DNA of 50,434 nucleotides from Bacteroidaceae bacterium (GTDB lineage: Bacteria; Bacteroidota; Bacteroidia; Bacteroidales; Bacteroidaceae): positions 1 to 50,434 of the forward strand of contig JAUUPT010000026.1 of the NCBI GenBank assembly GCA_030843315.1. The letters run 5' to 3'. Shown here piece by piece: positions 1 through 7,809 of the stretch; the stretch's first letter is position 1, and each line of letters begins with the position of its first letter. Below the pieces are notes generated by a model. That model worked only from the letters and a program-made list of their open reading frames with translations. It searched no databases and was not told where the DNA came from. The translations under genes and the position numbers were made by a program.

Positions 1-356
1 GACACTGTCATCTGCGGCTGATGCTCTTCCTTCATACTGGCACGTTCACCAATAATGTAGTCTTGAATTTCAGCAACTTCAGCATAGCTATCGTTCAACT
101 GGATACGGCTTTCATTACCCAATTTCTTACGAAACTCGGCAGTAGGTTTTCCTACATAGATAAACGTAACCAAAGACTTCTTTTCAAGTTTCTCCAATTC
201 AGTAGCTTGCGGAACCTTAAACTCAACCTTTAATGTTACCTCACGCATAGTTGTTACAATCATGAAGAAGAACAACAGAGTGAAGATAAGGTCAGGCAGA
301 GAAGAAGTGTTCAACGCCGGCATTTCGCGTTTACCAGTCTTATTAAATTTTCCCAT
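1..356 (-). CDS. ExbD-like biopolymer transport protein (partial, 3' end outside window)
   Basis: Reading the minus strand from the ATG at 354-356 gives MGKFNKTGKREMPALNTSS, then one hydrophobic segment (LPDLIFTLLFFFMIVTTM, about residues 20-37), then a soluble domain that runs off the window edge. This is the ExbD/TolR layout: short cytoplasmic N-terminus, one membrane helix beginning with the conserved Asp of the proton path (PDLIF), and a periplasmic domain. It would energise TonB-dependent outer membrane receptors with ExbB. Its ATG overlaps the stop of the preceding exbD-like gene by one base (TAATG), so the two are probably translationally coupled. It differs clearly in sequence from the first ExbD, so it looks like a second, diverged subunit and not a recent duplicate. 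The C-terminus is not visible. Confidence 0.88.
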   Translation of the reverse strand, partial: MGKFNKTGKREMPALNTSSLPDLIFTLLFFFMIVTTMREVTLKVEFKVPQATELEKLEKKSLVTFIYVGKPTAEFRKKLGNESRIQLNDSYAEVAEIQDYIIGERASMKEEHQPQMTV

Positions 357-946
357 TACTTCTTTTCTCCGTACTTTTTAGGTTCTGCCTCAGAAATCTT
401 CTGAGAATAAATTTCACGAATTGCATCTTGCTGTTCCTGGTCCAAATCAGCATAATTCTTCTGCCACTTTTCCTGAGCCAGTTCATCACGCAACTCGTTG
501 TAAGCTGCTACCAACTCATTCTGTACAGACATATATGCTTTATATGAAGAACCACGGTCACAACGCAAAGAAATCACATGCCCATCCGTAATTTGCACAG
601 TACCAAAGAAAGGAACATTCTTAGATACCTTTTCCGGCTTGTTTTCGTCGTTATACGGGTTAGCAATAAATTCTTTTGCTTTTGCACGCAATTGATCTAC
701 GCTGATATAATCGTTACCACACATTAACTGGTCGTTCATATTCAGGAAGACTTGCAATACGTTACGTTCTTTCTTCTTTGCATCATCTATTTTCTGGTCT
801 TTTTCCGGTGGTGGCGGCAAGCGTCTTGCCAAACCACGGTCAGTGTCCATAGATGTTGTAATCAAGAAGAAGATCAGCAACAAGAATGCGATGTCCGCCG
901 TAGAACTGGAGTTAATATCTGGAACTTTTCTTTTTCCTTTTGCCAT
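356..946 (-). CDS. ExbD/TolR family biopolymer transport protein
   Basis: This 196-residue protein has a basic start (MAKGKRKVPDINSSSTAD), one membrane helix (IAFLLLIFFLITTSM, about residues 19-33) with the conserved Asp just before it, then a proline-rich stretch (LPPPPEKDQK) and a periplasmic domain. That is the ExbD plan: a proton-channel partner of ExbB that drives TonB. At 196 residues it is longer than typical ExbD (about 140) because of a charged tail rich in Gln, Glu and Lys. It lies downstream of exbB and an unnamed membrane protein and overlaps the next exbD by one base. Two different ExbD proteins behind one ExbB is a common arrangement in Bacteroidota. Confidence 0.92.
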   Translation of the reverse strand: MAKGKRKVPDINSSSTADIAFLLLIFFLITTSMDTDRGLARRLPPPPEKDQKIDDAKKKERNVLQVFLNMNDQLMCGNDYISVDQLRAKAKEFIANPYNDENKPEKVSKNVPFFGTVQITDGHVISLRCDRGSSYKAYMSVQNELVAAYNELRDELAQEKWQKNYADLDQEQQDAIREIYSQKISEAEPKKYGEKK

Positions 947-981
947 TGTAATTACTCTTTAAATTGAGTTGCCTCAATTAG

Positions 982-1467
982 TTATGATAACTTCTTCTTA
1001 ATACTACTAAAAATGATTGCCAAAACTGTTCCGGCAAACAAAATGTAGATTGTATAGAGGAACATATCAGTAACCTTCAACCAGAAAGGAACATTGTCAG
1101 TACCGCTATATCCCGGAATATTGAGAGGTTGATCACTACCCATAGACCAAGCAATAACAACAACAACAATCAGTATAACCAAACCGATCAAAGACTTCAA
1201 TGCTGCTCCAGGATTATCTTTCAATGAAGATCCGAACTGGAACAATACGCCAACCAATGTAGCAATAATGGCTACAGCCAGCAGACCGTACGTCAAATAG
1301 ATCAGCGTATCTGTCTGAGCCGGTTGCCACATTTCTGAGTCAACGCTCGTCAGCACCGCAGCGCCTTGGGCATCTCCACCGAGGTAGAACAGGCCCAACA
1401 CTACCAAAATGGCAGCGAACATTACGTACAATACGTAGTATGATACTTTATATGATAACTTAGCCAT
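982..1467 (-). CDS. conserved four-helix membrane protein of the exbB-exbD operon, function unknown
   Basis: This 161-residue protein has four predicted membrane helices (about residues 10-30, 54-80, 88-108 and 132-156) and short polar loops, ending in a lysine-rich tail (SSIKKKLS). I do not recognise a named domain. It lies between exbB and the first exbD, 5 bp after the exbB stop and about 35 bp before exbD, on the same strand. Production together with the Ton motor is therefore very likely, and an accessory role in that complex is an inference from position only. The start is the first ATG after exbB and gives a good cytoplasmic N-terminus (MAKLSYKVSYY). Confidence 0.85.
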   Translation of the reverse strand: MAKLSYKVSYYVLYVMFAAILVVLGLFYLGGDAQGAAVLTSVDSEMWQPAQTDTLIYLTYGLLAVAIIATLVGVLFQFGSSLKDNPGAALKSLIGLVILIVVVVIAWSMGSDQPLNIPGYSGTDNVPFWLKVTDMFLYTIYILFAGTVLAIIFSSIKKKLS

Positions 1468-1472
1468 TTTAA

Positions 1473-2267
1473 TTATTTTTTGTATTTCAAGTCATATTTG
1501 ATAACCATATCCAACAGTGAGATAGAAGAATCTTCCATTTCACTAGTCAAAGCTTCAATCTTAGCCAGGATGTAGTTATAGAATACTTGGAGAATCAAAG
1601 CAACGATCAAACCGAAGATAGTAGTGATCAAGGCAACCTTCATACCACCTGCTACAACCGTCGGAGAGATATCACCTACTTGTTGGATCTTATCAAATGC
1701 CTGAACCATACCGATTACAGTACCCAAGAATCCCAAAGACGGAGCCATTGCGATGAACAGCGTAATCCAAGAGCAACCTTTTTCCAAGTAACCAGCTTGT
1801 ACACCACCGTAAGATACTACTGACTTTTCTACTACATCAATACCCTGATCGATTCTCATCAAGCCTTGATAATAGATAGAAGCAATAGGACCTCTTGTAT
1901 TACGTGCGATGTCTTTAGCAGCTTCTACGTCACCTTTTTCCAAAGCAGCTTCGATAGCAGCCATAAACTTCTTAGTGTTGATTTCAGCCAAGCTCAAATA
2001 AATGATACGTTCGATACAGAATGCAAGACCGATAACCAATGCGATAGCTACCAAACTCATGAAGGATGCAGTACCTTCAATAAACTTCGTTTTGATTTCT
2101 TTGTGAATACCACCTTCTTCAACGCCTGAAGCATCAGCAGAAGATACAGCTGCAGGAGCAGCTTGTTCTGTTTGTTCAGCTGCAGGAGCGTCTTGAGCCT
2201 GAGCAAGTTGAGTTGAGCCAAATGTTAAGACTCCCATCACAGCAACAATTGCAAATAACTTTTTCAT
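1473..2267 (-). CDS. exbB: MotA/TolQ/ExbB proton channel family protein
   Basis: This is the proton-channel subunit of the Ton system in the inner membrane. The 264-residue protein begins with a signal-like segment (residues 1-24, ending TQLAQAQD) and an Ala/Glu-rich linker, then has three membrane segments: about 69-93, 163-190 and 208-234. The last two carry the MotA/TolQ/ExbB signature (MAPSLGFLGTVIGMVQAF and the Thr-rich ALITTIFGLIVALI). The extra N-terminal signal segment is common in Bacteroidota ExbB. It is the first gene of a minus-strand operon followed by a four-helix membrane protein and two ExbD proteins. I saw no clear TAnnTTTG promoter in the roughly 75 bp between it and the tRNA gene. 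Confidence 0.93.
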   Translation of the reverse strand: MKKLFAIVAVMGVLTFGSTQLAQAQDAPAAEQTEQAAPAAVSSADASGVEEGGIHKEIKTKFIEGTASFMSLVAIALVIGLAFCIERIIYLSLAEINTKKFMAAIEAALEKGDVEAAKDIARNTRGPIASIYYQGLMRIDQGIDVVEKSVVSYGGVQAGYLEKGCSWITLFIAMAPSLGFLGTVIGMVQAFDKIQQVGDISPTVVAGGMKVALITTIFGLIVALILQVFYNYILAKIEALTSEMEDSSISLLDMVIKYDLKYKK

Positions 2268-2342
2268 TGTGTGTCTAATTTTTAAGATTAATTAATTAAA
2301 TTATTTATTATATATTTGTTGTTCTATCATTCAGTTTTCCTG

Positions 2343-2430
2343 CGGAGAGACGGGGATTCGAACCCCGGATACCCTTTAGGAGTATACACGCTTTCCAGGC
2401 GTGCCTCTTCAACCACTCGAGCATCTCTCC
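2343..2430 (-). tRNA. tRNA-Ser (anticodon GGA)
   Basis: On the minus strand the sequence folds as a class II tRNA. The acceptor stem GGAGAGA (2424-2430) pairs with TCTCTCC (2344-2350). The anticodon stem-loop CACGCCTGGAAAGCGTG has anticodon GGA at 2394-2396, followed by a long variable arm, and the T arm contains GGTTCGAATCC. The discriminator base is G at 2343 and CCA is not encoded. The long variable arm and GGA anticodon identify serine. The gene stands between exbB and the TatD gene on the same strand. Confidence 0.97.
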
Positions 2431-2592
2431 AATAGACGCCTCCTCCGAAATCGGCTGCAAATTACAAAAAAAATGCGAACCACAAGCGTTTTCAGCTACA
2501 AATGTATTCTTTTTTTTGTTCTTCCGCTCCATTCTCCCAGTTTTATATTAAATAAAATCTCAAAATTAATAAACTTTAAAATCTTCAGAAGG

Positions 2593-3372
2593 TTATTTGA
2601 GCATTCCGAACACTTTTAATGAGCTTCCTGAAGTGACCTCCGCTACGTATTCAGGCGACTTGTGATAGATTTCGGCTACTTTCATTAAAGTATCTTTCAC
2701 ATAGGCACTTTCGTTCCGCTTACCCCTATTGGGCACCGGGGTCAGATAGGGAGAATCAGTCTCCAATACAATGCGTTCCAAAGGTATATTACTCAAAACT
2801 TCGGGCAACGTTGACTTCTTGAAGGTCACCACTCCATTGATGCCAATCCTAAAACCGGAAAACTCCATAATGCGAAAAGCTTCTTCCGCTGTACCCGTAA
2901 AACTATGCAGGATTCCCCGCAACGAAGTACTTTTATAGGGTTCCAATACTTTATATATATAATCGAAGGCATCCCTACAGTGAATGACAACGGGCAAATC
3001 ATACTCCAAAGCCCACTCAATCTGCCTGTTCAATGCCACCTGCTGCTCTTTCAGGAAGGTTTTATCCCAGTACAAATCCATACCGACTTCGCCAATTGCC
3101 ACATATTCATTGGATGTCGCCAACTCCCGGGCCACAATTCCCAATTCTTTCTCATAATCTGCATCCACTGAAGTTGGGTGCAAGCCAATCATCGGAAAAC
3201 AAAACCCTTTATATTCGTTGCATACCCGAAGCATGGGTTCTATGGTAGAACTATCTATGTTGGGCATAAAGACATGAGTGACTCCTGCTTCGCGGGCACG
3301 TTCCATAACTTGCGGCAGGTCTTCTGCAAACTCTTCCAGGAAAAGATGGGAATGTGAGTCGATTAATTTCAT
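2593..3372 (-). CDS. TatD family metal-dependent hydrolase (DNase)
   Basis: This 259-residue protein starts MKLIDSHSHLF. The HxH pair (residues 6-8), the Glu of AIGEVGMDL, the His of PVVIHCRD, the His of ILHSFTG and the Asp of LETDSPYL make up the metal ligands of TatD amidohydrolase-fold nucleases, at full family length. Members are cytoplasmic metal-dependent deoxyribonucleases or 3'-5' exonucleases. The exact substrate here is not shown by sequence. Its ATG (3370-3372) overlaps the stop of the upstream hypothetical gene as ATGA, so translation is probably coupled. It is the last gene of the run that starts at the polyprenyl synthase. Confidence 0.93.
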   Translation of the reverse strand: MKLIDSHSHLFLEEFAEDLPQVMERAREAGVTHVFMPNIDSSTIEPMLRVCNEYKGFCFPMIGLHPTSVDADYEKELGIVARELATSNEYVAIGEVGMDLYWDKTFLKEQQVALNRQIEWALEYDLPVVIHCRDAFDYIYKVLEPYKSTSLRGILHSFTGTAEEAFRIMEFSGFRIGINGVVTFKKSTLPEVLSNIPLERIVLETDSPYLTPVPNRGKRNESAYVKDTLMKVAEIYHKSPEYVAEVTSGSSLKVFGMLK

Positions 3373-4082
3373 CTTACAGCTTGTTCATTATGCTTTTCGC
3401 CGGTACGATAATAATAAATAAGTCCATAATCGCGGCATAGGTCCAAACGCTTTTCATTAGGGGTTATTCCCTCATATTTCTTTTCGACCTGATTCCATAT
3501 ATCCAGAATCAATTCATCTGCCGTAGCACGCATGGAAGCCAAAGCATCCAGACTGCGGCTCGTCAGTGCCTGGAGATTTTTTTGCTTTTCATAGCTCTCC
3601 ATGAAGATATCATAGTGTACTCTTACCTTTGCAATCGTAGGGTTATAGATAGGTATGCCTCCCTGAGAAATCCGCCGGTTCTCACCGTCTACAATCTTAC
3701 GGCCCCACTCGGCCAATGCAGATTCCGTAGACAAATCGGGCACATTATTATTGCTTGTATCCAGACCATAGAACTCCTTATGAGCTTTACGCACCTCAGA
3801 GCGTATAACCGCCAGATTCAAGACTTGAATAAAATGGGAAATATACAAACGCGCGGTTTTCACATTTGCCTGATGCTTACGTCCCGCCTGCGCCTGACGT
3901 TCAAAGCATTCGGCATAATAAGTTTGCGCAGCTTCAAATTTGGTCAGGAAATTCCTGACATTGGTCAATGTCTTTAAAGATACAGCCAGATCATACACAT
4001 TATATATATCCGCTTTTACGACCACTGCTTTCAGCGCCCGTATTCTTGCTTGATCTGTATTAGGTAATCTTCTATAAGGCAT
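3369..4082 (-). CDS. conserved hypothetical protein, soluble, helical
   Basis: I do not recognise a named domain in this 237-residue protein. It has no signal peptide or membrane helix and looks almost wholly alpha-helical, rich in Arg, Lys, Ala and Gln (for example DQARIRALKAVVVKADIY and SRSLDALASMRATADEL). A helical bundle is likely. It lies 19 bp after the polyprenyl synthase and overlaps the TatD gene by four bases (ATGA), so it belongs to that operon. The constant neighbourhood and good codon structure support a real gene; no function is claimed. Confidence 0.8.
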   Translation of the reverse strand: MPYRRLPNTDQARIRALKAVVVKADIYNVYDLAVSLKTLTNVRNFLTKFEAAQTYYAECFERQAQAGRKHQANVKTARLYISHFIQVLNLAVIRSEVRKAHKEFYGLDTSNNNVPDLSTESALAEWGRKIVDGENRRISQGGIPIYNPTIAKVRVHYDIFMESYEKQKNLQALTSRSLDALASMRATADELILDIWNQVEKKYEGITPNEKRLDLCRDYGLIYYYRTGEKHNEQAVR

Positions 4083-4101
4083 TTTTCTCAGATTAAGAGG
4101 T

Positions 4102-5076
4102 TTACACTTCTCTATGCATCAGATTATCCATCAGCTTCTTCAATTCCTCTTTCTTTTCATCCGCCACTTTCACAGCTGTGAGACTTTCCGTTGCACGCAC
4201 ACAATACTCCGCCATCTTCTTTTCACAGAGTTGCTTAACTCCGATCTGATTATACAATTCCGTGACAGCAGCTATCTTCTCTGACGGTTCAAAGGAGCAG
4301 GCATCCACCCAGCCATTCAACTGTGACAGTTGTTTGTCATCCGCATGCTCAAAAGCCTTTATCAGCATATAAGTCTTTTTGTTGCACAGGATATCGCCAC
4401 CAATGTTCTTTCCGAAAACAGCCGGATCTCCATAAACATCCAGCAAGTCATCTTTCAACTGGAAAGCAACCCCTACGTTCATACCAAAATCGTATAGACA
4501 TTCTGCATCTTCAGGAGAAGCACCACCAAGGATAGCACCGATTTTCAGGCTTGCCGCCAATAAGACCGAAGTCTTTAAGCGAATCATTTCCAGATATTCT
4601 TCTTCCTTCACATCTTTCCGATGCTCAAAATCCATGTCCAGTTGTTGTCCTTCGCAGATTTCCAAAGCAGTCAGGCTGAATAAATCCATTACTTCTTTCA
4701 GATGCTCAATGGGACATTGCGCCATAAACTGATAAGCCAGCACAAGCATTGCATCTCCCGAAAGGATAGCCGTATTATCGTTCCAAACCTTATGAACCGT
4801 TTCTTTTCCACGGCGGCGATCTGCACGATCCATCAAGTCATCATGTAAAAGGGTGTAGTTATGATAGACCTCAATACCCGTTGCCGGATGAAAGATACGG
4901 GTTACATCTTCCTGATAAAGATTATAAGCCATCAGCATCAATACCGGGCGGATTCTTTTGCCACCCATGGACAATACATAAGTAACGGGATCGTATAAAC
5001 CTTGAGGAGTACGCGTAAACTGCAATTCTACAATGTGAGAATTTATCTTTTCTAAAAGCTCGGAAGCTGCAAACAT
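4102..5076 (-). CDS. polyprenyl (isoprenyl) diphosphate synthase
   Basis: This 324-residue trans-prenyltransferase would extend allylic diphosphates with isopentenyl diphosphate. It has GGKRIRPVL (residues 38-46) and both Asp-rich motifs, DDLMD at 79-83 and DDLLD at 209-213, which bind Mg2+ and the substrates. The product chain length (geranylgeranyl, or the long chain of menaquinone) cannot be decided safely from the sequence. The length and the Asn-Tyr pair before the first motif (YHNYTLLHDD) fit a medium or long-chain enzyme. A TAAATTTG box lies only about 9 bp upstream of the ATG (5085-5092), so if it is used the mRNA leader would be almost absent. It is the first gene of an operon with the hypothetical and TatD genes. 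Confidence 0.9.
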   Translation of the reverse strand: MFAASELLEKINSHIVELQFTRTPQGLYDPVTYVLSMGGKRIRPVLMLMAYNLYQEDVTRIFHPATGIEVYHNYTLLHDDLMDRADRRRGKETVHKVWNDNTAILSGDAMLVLAYQFMAQCPIEHLKEVMDLFSLTALEICEGQQLDMDFEHRKDVKEEEYLEMIRLKTSVLLAASLKIGAILGGASPEDAECLYDFGMNVGVAFQLKDDLLDVYGDPAVFGKNIGGDILCNKKTYMLIKAFEHADDKQLSQLNGWVDACSFEPSEKIAAVTELYNQIGVKQLCEKKMAEYCVRATESLTAVKVADEKKEELKKLMDNLMHREV

Positions 5077-5084
5077 GATAATTA

Positions 5085-5092
5085 CAAATTTA
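5085..5092 (-). promoter_or_regulatory. possible -7 box (TAAATTTG) for the polyprenyl synthase gene
   Basis: This matches TAnnTTTG on the minus strand, 9 bp from the ATG. No -33 TTG is visible at the right distance. It would give a leaderless or nearly leaderless mRNA, so it is a weak call. Confidence 0.3.
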
Positions 5093-5107
5093 GGGATAGA
5101 AGATAAT

Positions 5108-5139
5108 GAAAAGAGGCTGCAACCCGGCAGCCTCTTTTC
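5108..5139 (-). terminator. intrinsic terminator downstream of tonB
   Basis: A perfect 13-bp stem (GAAAAGAGGCTGC at 5108-5120 with GCAGCCTCTTTTC at 5127-5139) closes a 6-nt loop. The run of A/T at each end of the stem gives a U-rich tail on either strand. It lies 17 bp past the tonB stop and before the polyprenyl synthase ATG, and so separates the two transcripts. Confidence 0.85.
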
Positions 5140-5155
5140 ATTAATAGATATTTTA

Positions 5156-5842
5156 TTACTGCAATCTAAACATTACAGGAACTGTGTACTTAACACGTAC
5201 CGGTTTACCGCGTTGCATACCCGGTTTCCATTTCGGCATACCCATGATCACACGGATAGCTTCTTTATCCAAATACGGGTCAACACCTCTCAATACTTTA
5301 GCATCAACGATACTACCATCTCTGTTTACCACGAACTGTACAGTTACACGGCCTTGAGTTCCGTTTTCCTGTGCGATAGTAGGATACTTGATGTTCTTAC
5401 TCAGATACTGCATCAAACCTGCCATACCGCCATTCGGGAATTCAGGCATTTGTTCTACGACTTCAAAGATAGTTTGTTCTTCCGGTTCTTCTTCTTCTAC
5501 AGCTACAGGAACATATTTAATTTCTACAGCCTGATTCAATTCCTCAGAAGATACGATAGCAGTTTCTTCAACGTCGGCATCATCTTCCACAATAGTCAAT
5601 GTCTCGGCTATTGAAGGAGCTTCAGGGGGTGGTGGGGTCACTTGTTCGGGTTGTTCCGTAATCGGAATAATTTCCTCTTCAAACACAAGATCAGTTATGG
5701 CCTGGCTCGTATCAATCTTGATGTCGCGTTTAGTCCATTCAAACGCAACAAACATGAAAGCGAGCACGATTACATAACCGACAAGCAGCCAAGTCGATTT
5801 CTTGCTCTCCAAGTCTGCTTTAGGTGATTTTTTAACTTCCAT
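5156..5842 (-). CDS. tonB: energy transducer TonB
   Basis: This 228-residue protein links the ExbB/ExbD motor to outer membrane receptors. It shows a short basic cytoplasmic start (MEVKKSPKADLESKKS), one membrane helix (about residues 18-36), a periplasmic linker with a short proline run (TPPPPEAPS) and many Glu residues, and a C-terminal TonB domain (about 130-228). That domain has the typical elements GRVTVQFVVNRDGSI, VLRGVDPYLDKEAIRV and KWKPGMQRGKPVRVKY. It is transcribed on its own, with a terminator just downstream, and lies about 3 kb from the exbBD operon whose motor it probably uses. The acidic linker is unlike the Lys/Pro-rich linker of enterobacterial TonB. Confidence 0.94.
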   Translation of the reverse strand: MEVKKSPKADLESKKSTWLLVGYVIVLAFMFVAFEWTKRDIKIDTSQAITDLVFEEEIIPITEQPEQVTPPPPEAPSIAETLTIVEDDADVEETAIVSSEELNQAVEIKYVPVAVEEEEPEEQTIFEVVEQMPEFPNGGMAGLMQYLSKNIKYPTIAQENGTQGRVTVQFVVNRDGSIVDAKVLRGVDPYLDKEAIRVIMGMPKWKPGMQRGKPVRVKYTVPVMFRLQ

Positions 5843-5882
5843 AATCTATAATATAATAATTAATAGTGTTTCTCATTTTGGG

Positions 5883-5890
5883 CAAATATA
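5883..5890 (-). promoter_or_regulatory. -7 box (TATATTTG) for tonB
   Basis: An exact TAnnTTTG match on the minus strand, about 40 bp upstream of the tonB ATG, in an AT-rich leader. No convincing -33 TTG was found at 19-20 bp. Confidence 0.45.
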
Positions 5891-6025
5891 AGACTTTTCC
5901 CCTGAATGTTCACATCACGCTGTTTTTTTTTACAGAATAGACGGCGCATTTTTATTTTTTTAATCCTTCAAAAGCCTCCAAATGCTTTTGTGCGACAAAT
6001 GTAATGAGATATTTTAAAAATGCCG

Positions 6026-6033
6026 TATCTTTG
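6026..6033 (+). promoter_or_regulatory. -7 box (TATCTTTG) for the cmk-ispH operon
   Basis: A TAnnTTTG match about 22 bp before the chosen cmk start. It lies downstream of the earliest in-frame ATG (6020), so it argues that translation begins at 6047 or 6056 instead. Confidence 0.5.
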
Positions 6034-6055
6034 GCAAGAAATTTATATGGAAGTC

Positions 6056-6745
6056 ATGAAAAAGATAACAATAGCAATCGACGGGTTTTCCTCTTGCGGG
6101 AAAAGTACGATGGCCAAAGACCTTGCCCGTGAAATAGAATACATATATATAGATAGCGGCGCCATGTATCGTGCCGTAACTTTATATAGCATAGAGAACG
6201 GAATTTTTGAGGGCGATCATATCGATACCGAGAAGTTGAAGAAGCAGATTGAAGACATTCATATCTCTTTCCGTCTGAACCCGGAAACCGGACGCCCGGA
6301 CACCTACTTGAATGGTGTCAACGTAGAAAATAAGATACGCACGATGGAAGTGTCTTCGCGCGTCAGCCCCATCGCCACACTGGACTTTGTGCGCACAGCT
6401 ATGGTAGCGCAGCAGCAAGAGATGGGCAAAGCCAAAGGCATCGTCATGGACGGACGCGACATCGGTACTACCGTCTTCCCAAATGCCGAACTGAAGATAT
6501 TCGTAACTGCTACTCCCGAAATCCGTGCCCAACGTCGTTTTGACGAACTGAAAGCGAAAGGAGAAGGAGCCAGCTTCGACGAAATATTGGAGAACGTGAA
6601 ACAGCGCGACTTCATCGACCAGAACCGGGAAGTAAGTCCGCTCCGCAAGGCCGATGATGCCTTGTTGCTGGACAACAGCCATCTGACCATCCTTCAACAG
6701 AAAGAATGGCTGATGGAACAATTCAATAAAACAGTCAAGGAATAG
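6056..6745 (+). CDS. cmk: cytidylate kinase
   Basis: Phosphorylates CMP and dCMP with ATP in pyrimidine nucleotide metabolism. The 229-residue product starts MKKITIAIDG and carries the P-loop GFSSCGKS (residues 10-17), YIDSGAMYRAVTLY, the DGRDIGTTVFPNAELKIFVTA block and the lid-region Arg motif (RAQRRFDE), all as in bacterial Cmk. I chose the ATG at 6056; 6047 (MEV...) is also possible. The reading frame is open back to 6020, but that would include the putative promoter box. ispH begins 8 bp after the stop, so the two form an operon, a pairing often seen in Bacteroides. Confidence 0.94.
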   Translation: MKKITIAIDGFSSCGKSTMAKDLAREIEYIYIDSGAMYRAVTLYSIENGIFEGDHIDTEKLKKQIEDIHISFRLNPETGRPDTYLNGVNVENKIRTMEVSSRVSPIATLDFVRTAMVAQQQEMGKAKGIVMDGRDIGTTVFPNAELKIFVTATPEIRAQRRFDELKAKGEGASFDEILENVKQRDFIDQNREVSPLRKADDALLLDNSHLTILQQKEWLMEQFNKTVKE

Positions 6746-6753
6746 GCAGACAG

Positions 6754-7617
6754 ATGGCAAAAGTAGAAATAGACGAAGGTTCCGGTTTTTGCTTCGGAGT
6801 GGTCACTGCAATCAATAAGGCCGAAGAAGAGTTGGCAAAGGGAGGTGTGTTATACTGCCTGGGCGACATCGTGCACAACAGCCGTGAAGTGGAACGCCTC
6901 AAAGAGATGGGCCTTATTACCATCAACCACGAGCAATTCAGCCACCTGCACAATGCCAAAGTATTGTTACGCGCTCACGGGGAGCCCCCCGAAACGTATG
7001 CCATAGCGCAACGGAATAACATCGAAATTATTGATGCCACCTGCCCGGTAGTGCTGCGCCTGCAAAAGAAGATAAAGCAGGAATACACCCAAGACAACAA
7101 CGAGAACAAGCAGATTGTAATCTACGGAAAGAACGGCCATGCCGAAGTGCTTGGCCTGGTAGGACAAACCACCGGGAAGGCGATTGTGATAGAGAAGCCG
7201 GAGGAAGCCAGGAAGATAGACTTCAGCAAGGACACCCGCCTCTACTCCCAGACCACCATGTCGCTGGACGAGTTTCAAGACATCGTGAGTTATATGGGAA
7301 AGCATATTTCTCCGAAAGTCACATTCCAATATTACGATACCATCTGCCGGCAAGTGGCCAACCGGATTCCTAATATCCGCAAGTTTGCCGCCTCGCACGA
7401 CTTGGTTTTCTTTGTAAGCGGCAAGAAAAGTTCCAACGGAAAAATGTTGTTCAGCGAATGCCAGAAAGTAAATTCTAATTCCCACTTGATAGACAGCGTA
7501 GAAGACATAGACAACTCTCTGTTGGCAGGAGCCAAGTCCATCGGGATATGCGGAGCCACTTCCACTCCCAAATGGTTGATGGAAGAAATATCCGAAACAA
7601 TCAAATCGAGACTCTAA
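6754..7617 (+). CDS. ispH: 4-hydroxy-3-methylbut-2-enyl diphosphate reductase
   Basis: Last step of the MEP isoprenoid pathway: the [4Fe-4S] enzyme makes IPP and DMAPP. The 287-residue protein has the three cluster cysteines in their expected settings (GFCFGV near residue 12, ATCPVV near 97, ICGATSTP near 268), the substrate-binding His residues (IVHNSREV, RAHGEPP, GKNGHAEV) and SQTTMS. It lies 8 bp downstream of cmk. Its product feeds the polyprenyl synthase encoded at 4102-5076, although that gene is in a separate transcript. Confidence 0.95.
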   Translation: MAKVEIDEGSGFCFGVVTAINKAEEELAKGGVLYCLGDIVHNSREVERLKEMGLITINHEQFSHLHNAKVLLRAHGEPPETYAIAQRNNIEIIDATCPVVLRLQKKIKQEYTQDNNENKQIVIYGKNGHAEVLGLVGQTTGKAIVIEKPEEARKIDFSKDTRLYSQTTMSLDEFQDIVSYMGKHISPKVTFQYYDTICRQVANRIPNIRKFAASHDLVFFVSGKKSSNGKMLFSECQKVNSNSHLIDSVEDIDNSLLAGAKSIGICGATSTPKWLMEEISETIKSRL

Positions 7618-7685
7618 AAACAGAATGTCATCCTTTTGGAACAGCAAATTAACGTAATTTATCAGTCACACCCTCAGCTTTTTAC

Positions 7686-7776
7686 TATCTTTGCCGCGAA
7701 AGCGAAGATAAGCTGCACCTCGGCATAAAAAATGAACAAGTTCATTTTATTCTACTCTCGGTTTGCATTATCTTTG
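7686..7776 (+). promoter_or_regulatory. pfkA upstream region with two TATCTTTG boxes flanking an inverted repeat
   Basis: Two identical -7 boxes (TATCTTTG at 7686-7693 and 7769-7776) lie upstream of pfkA. Between them is a perfect inverted repeat (AAAATGAAC at 7729-7737 with GTTCATTTT at 7740-7748). The downstream box is about 33 bp before the ATG and is the likelier start site. The palindrome lies just upstream of it, where a regulator could bind. Confidence 0.5.
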
Positions 7777-7809
7777 CCCCGATTATTAATACTAAACAAA
7801 TAGATTGTT

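Noticed and set aside
2305..2312. TATATTTG on the plus strand between exbB and the tRNA
   Set aside because: No plus-strand gene follows it; it is an accidental match in AT-rich DNA.
2308..2532. A 74-residue frame across the tRNA gene
   Set aside because: It covers tRNA-Ser on the same strand and has no protein features.
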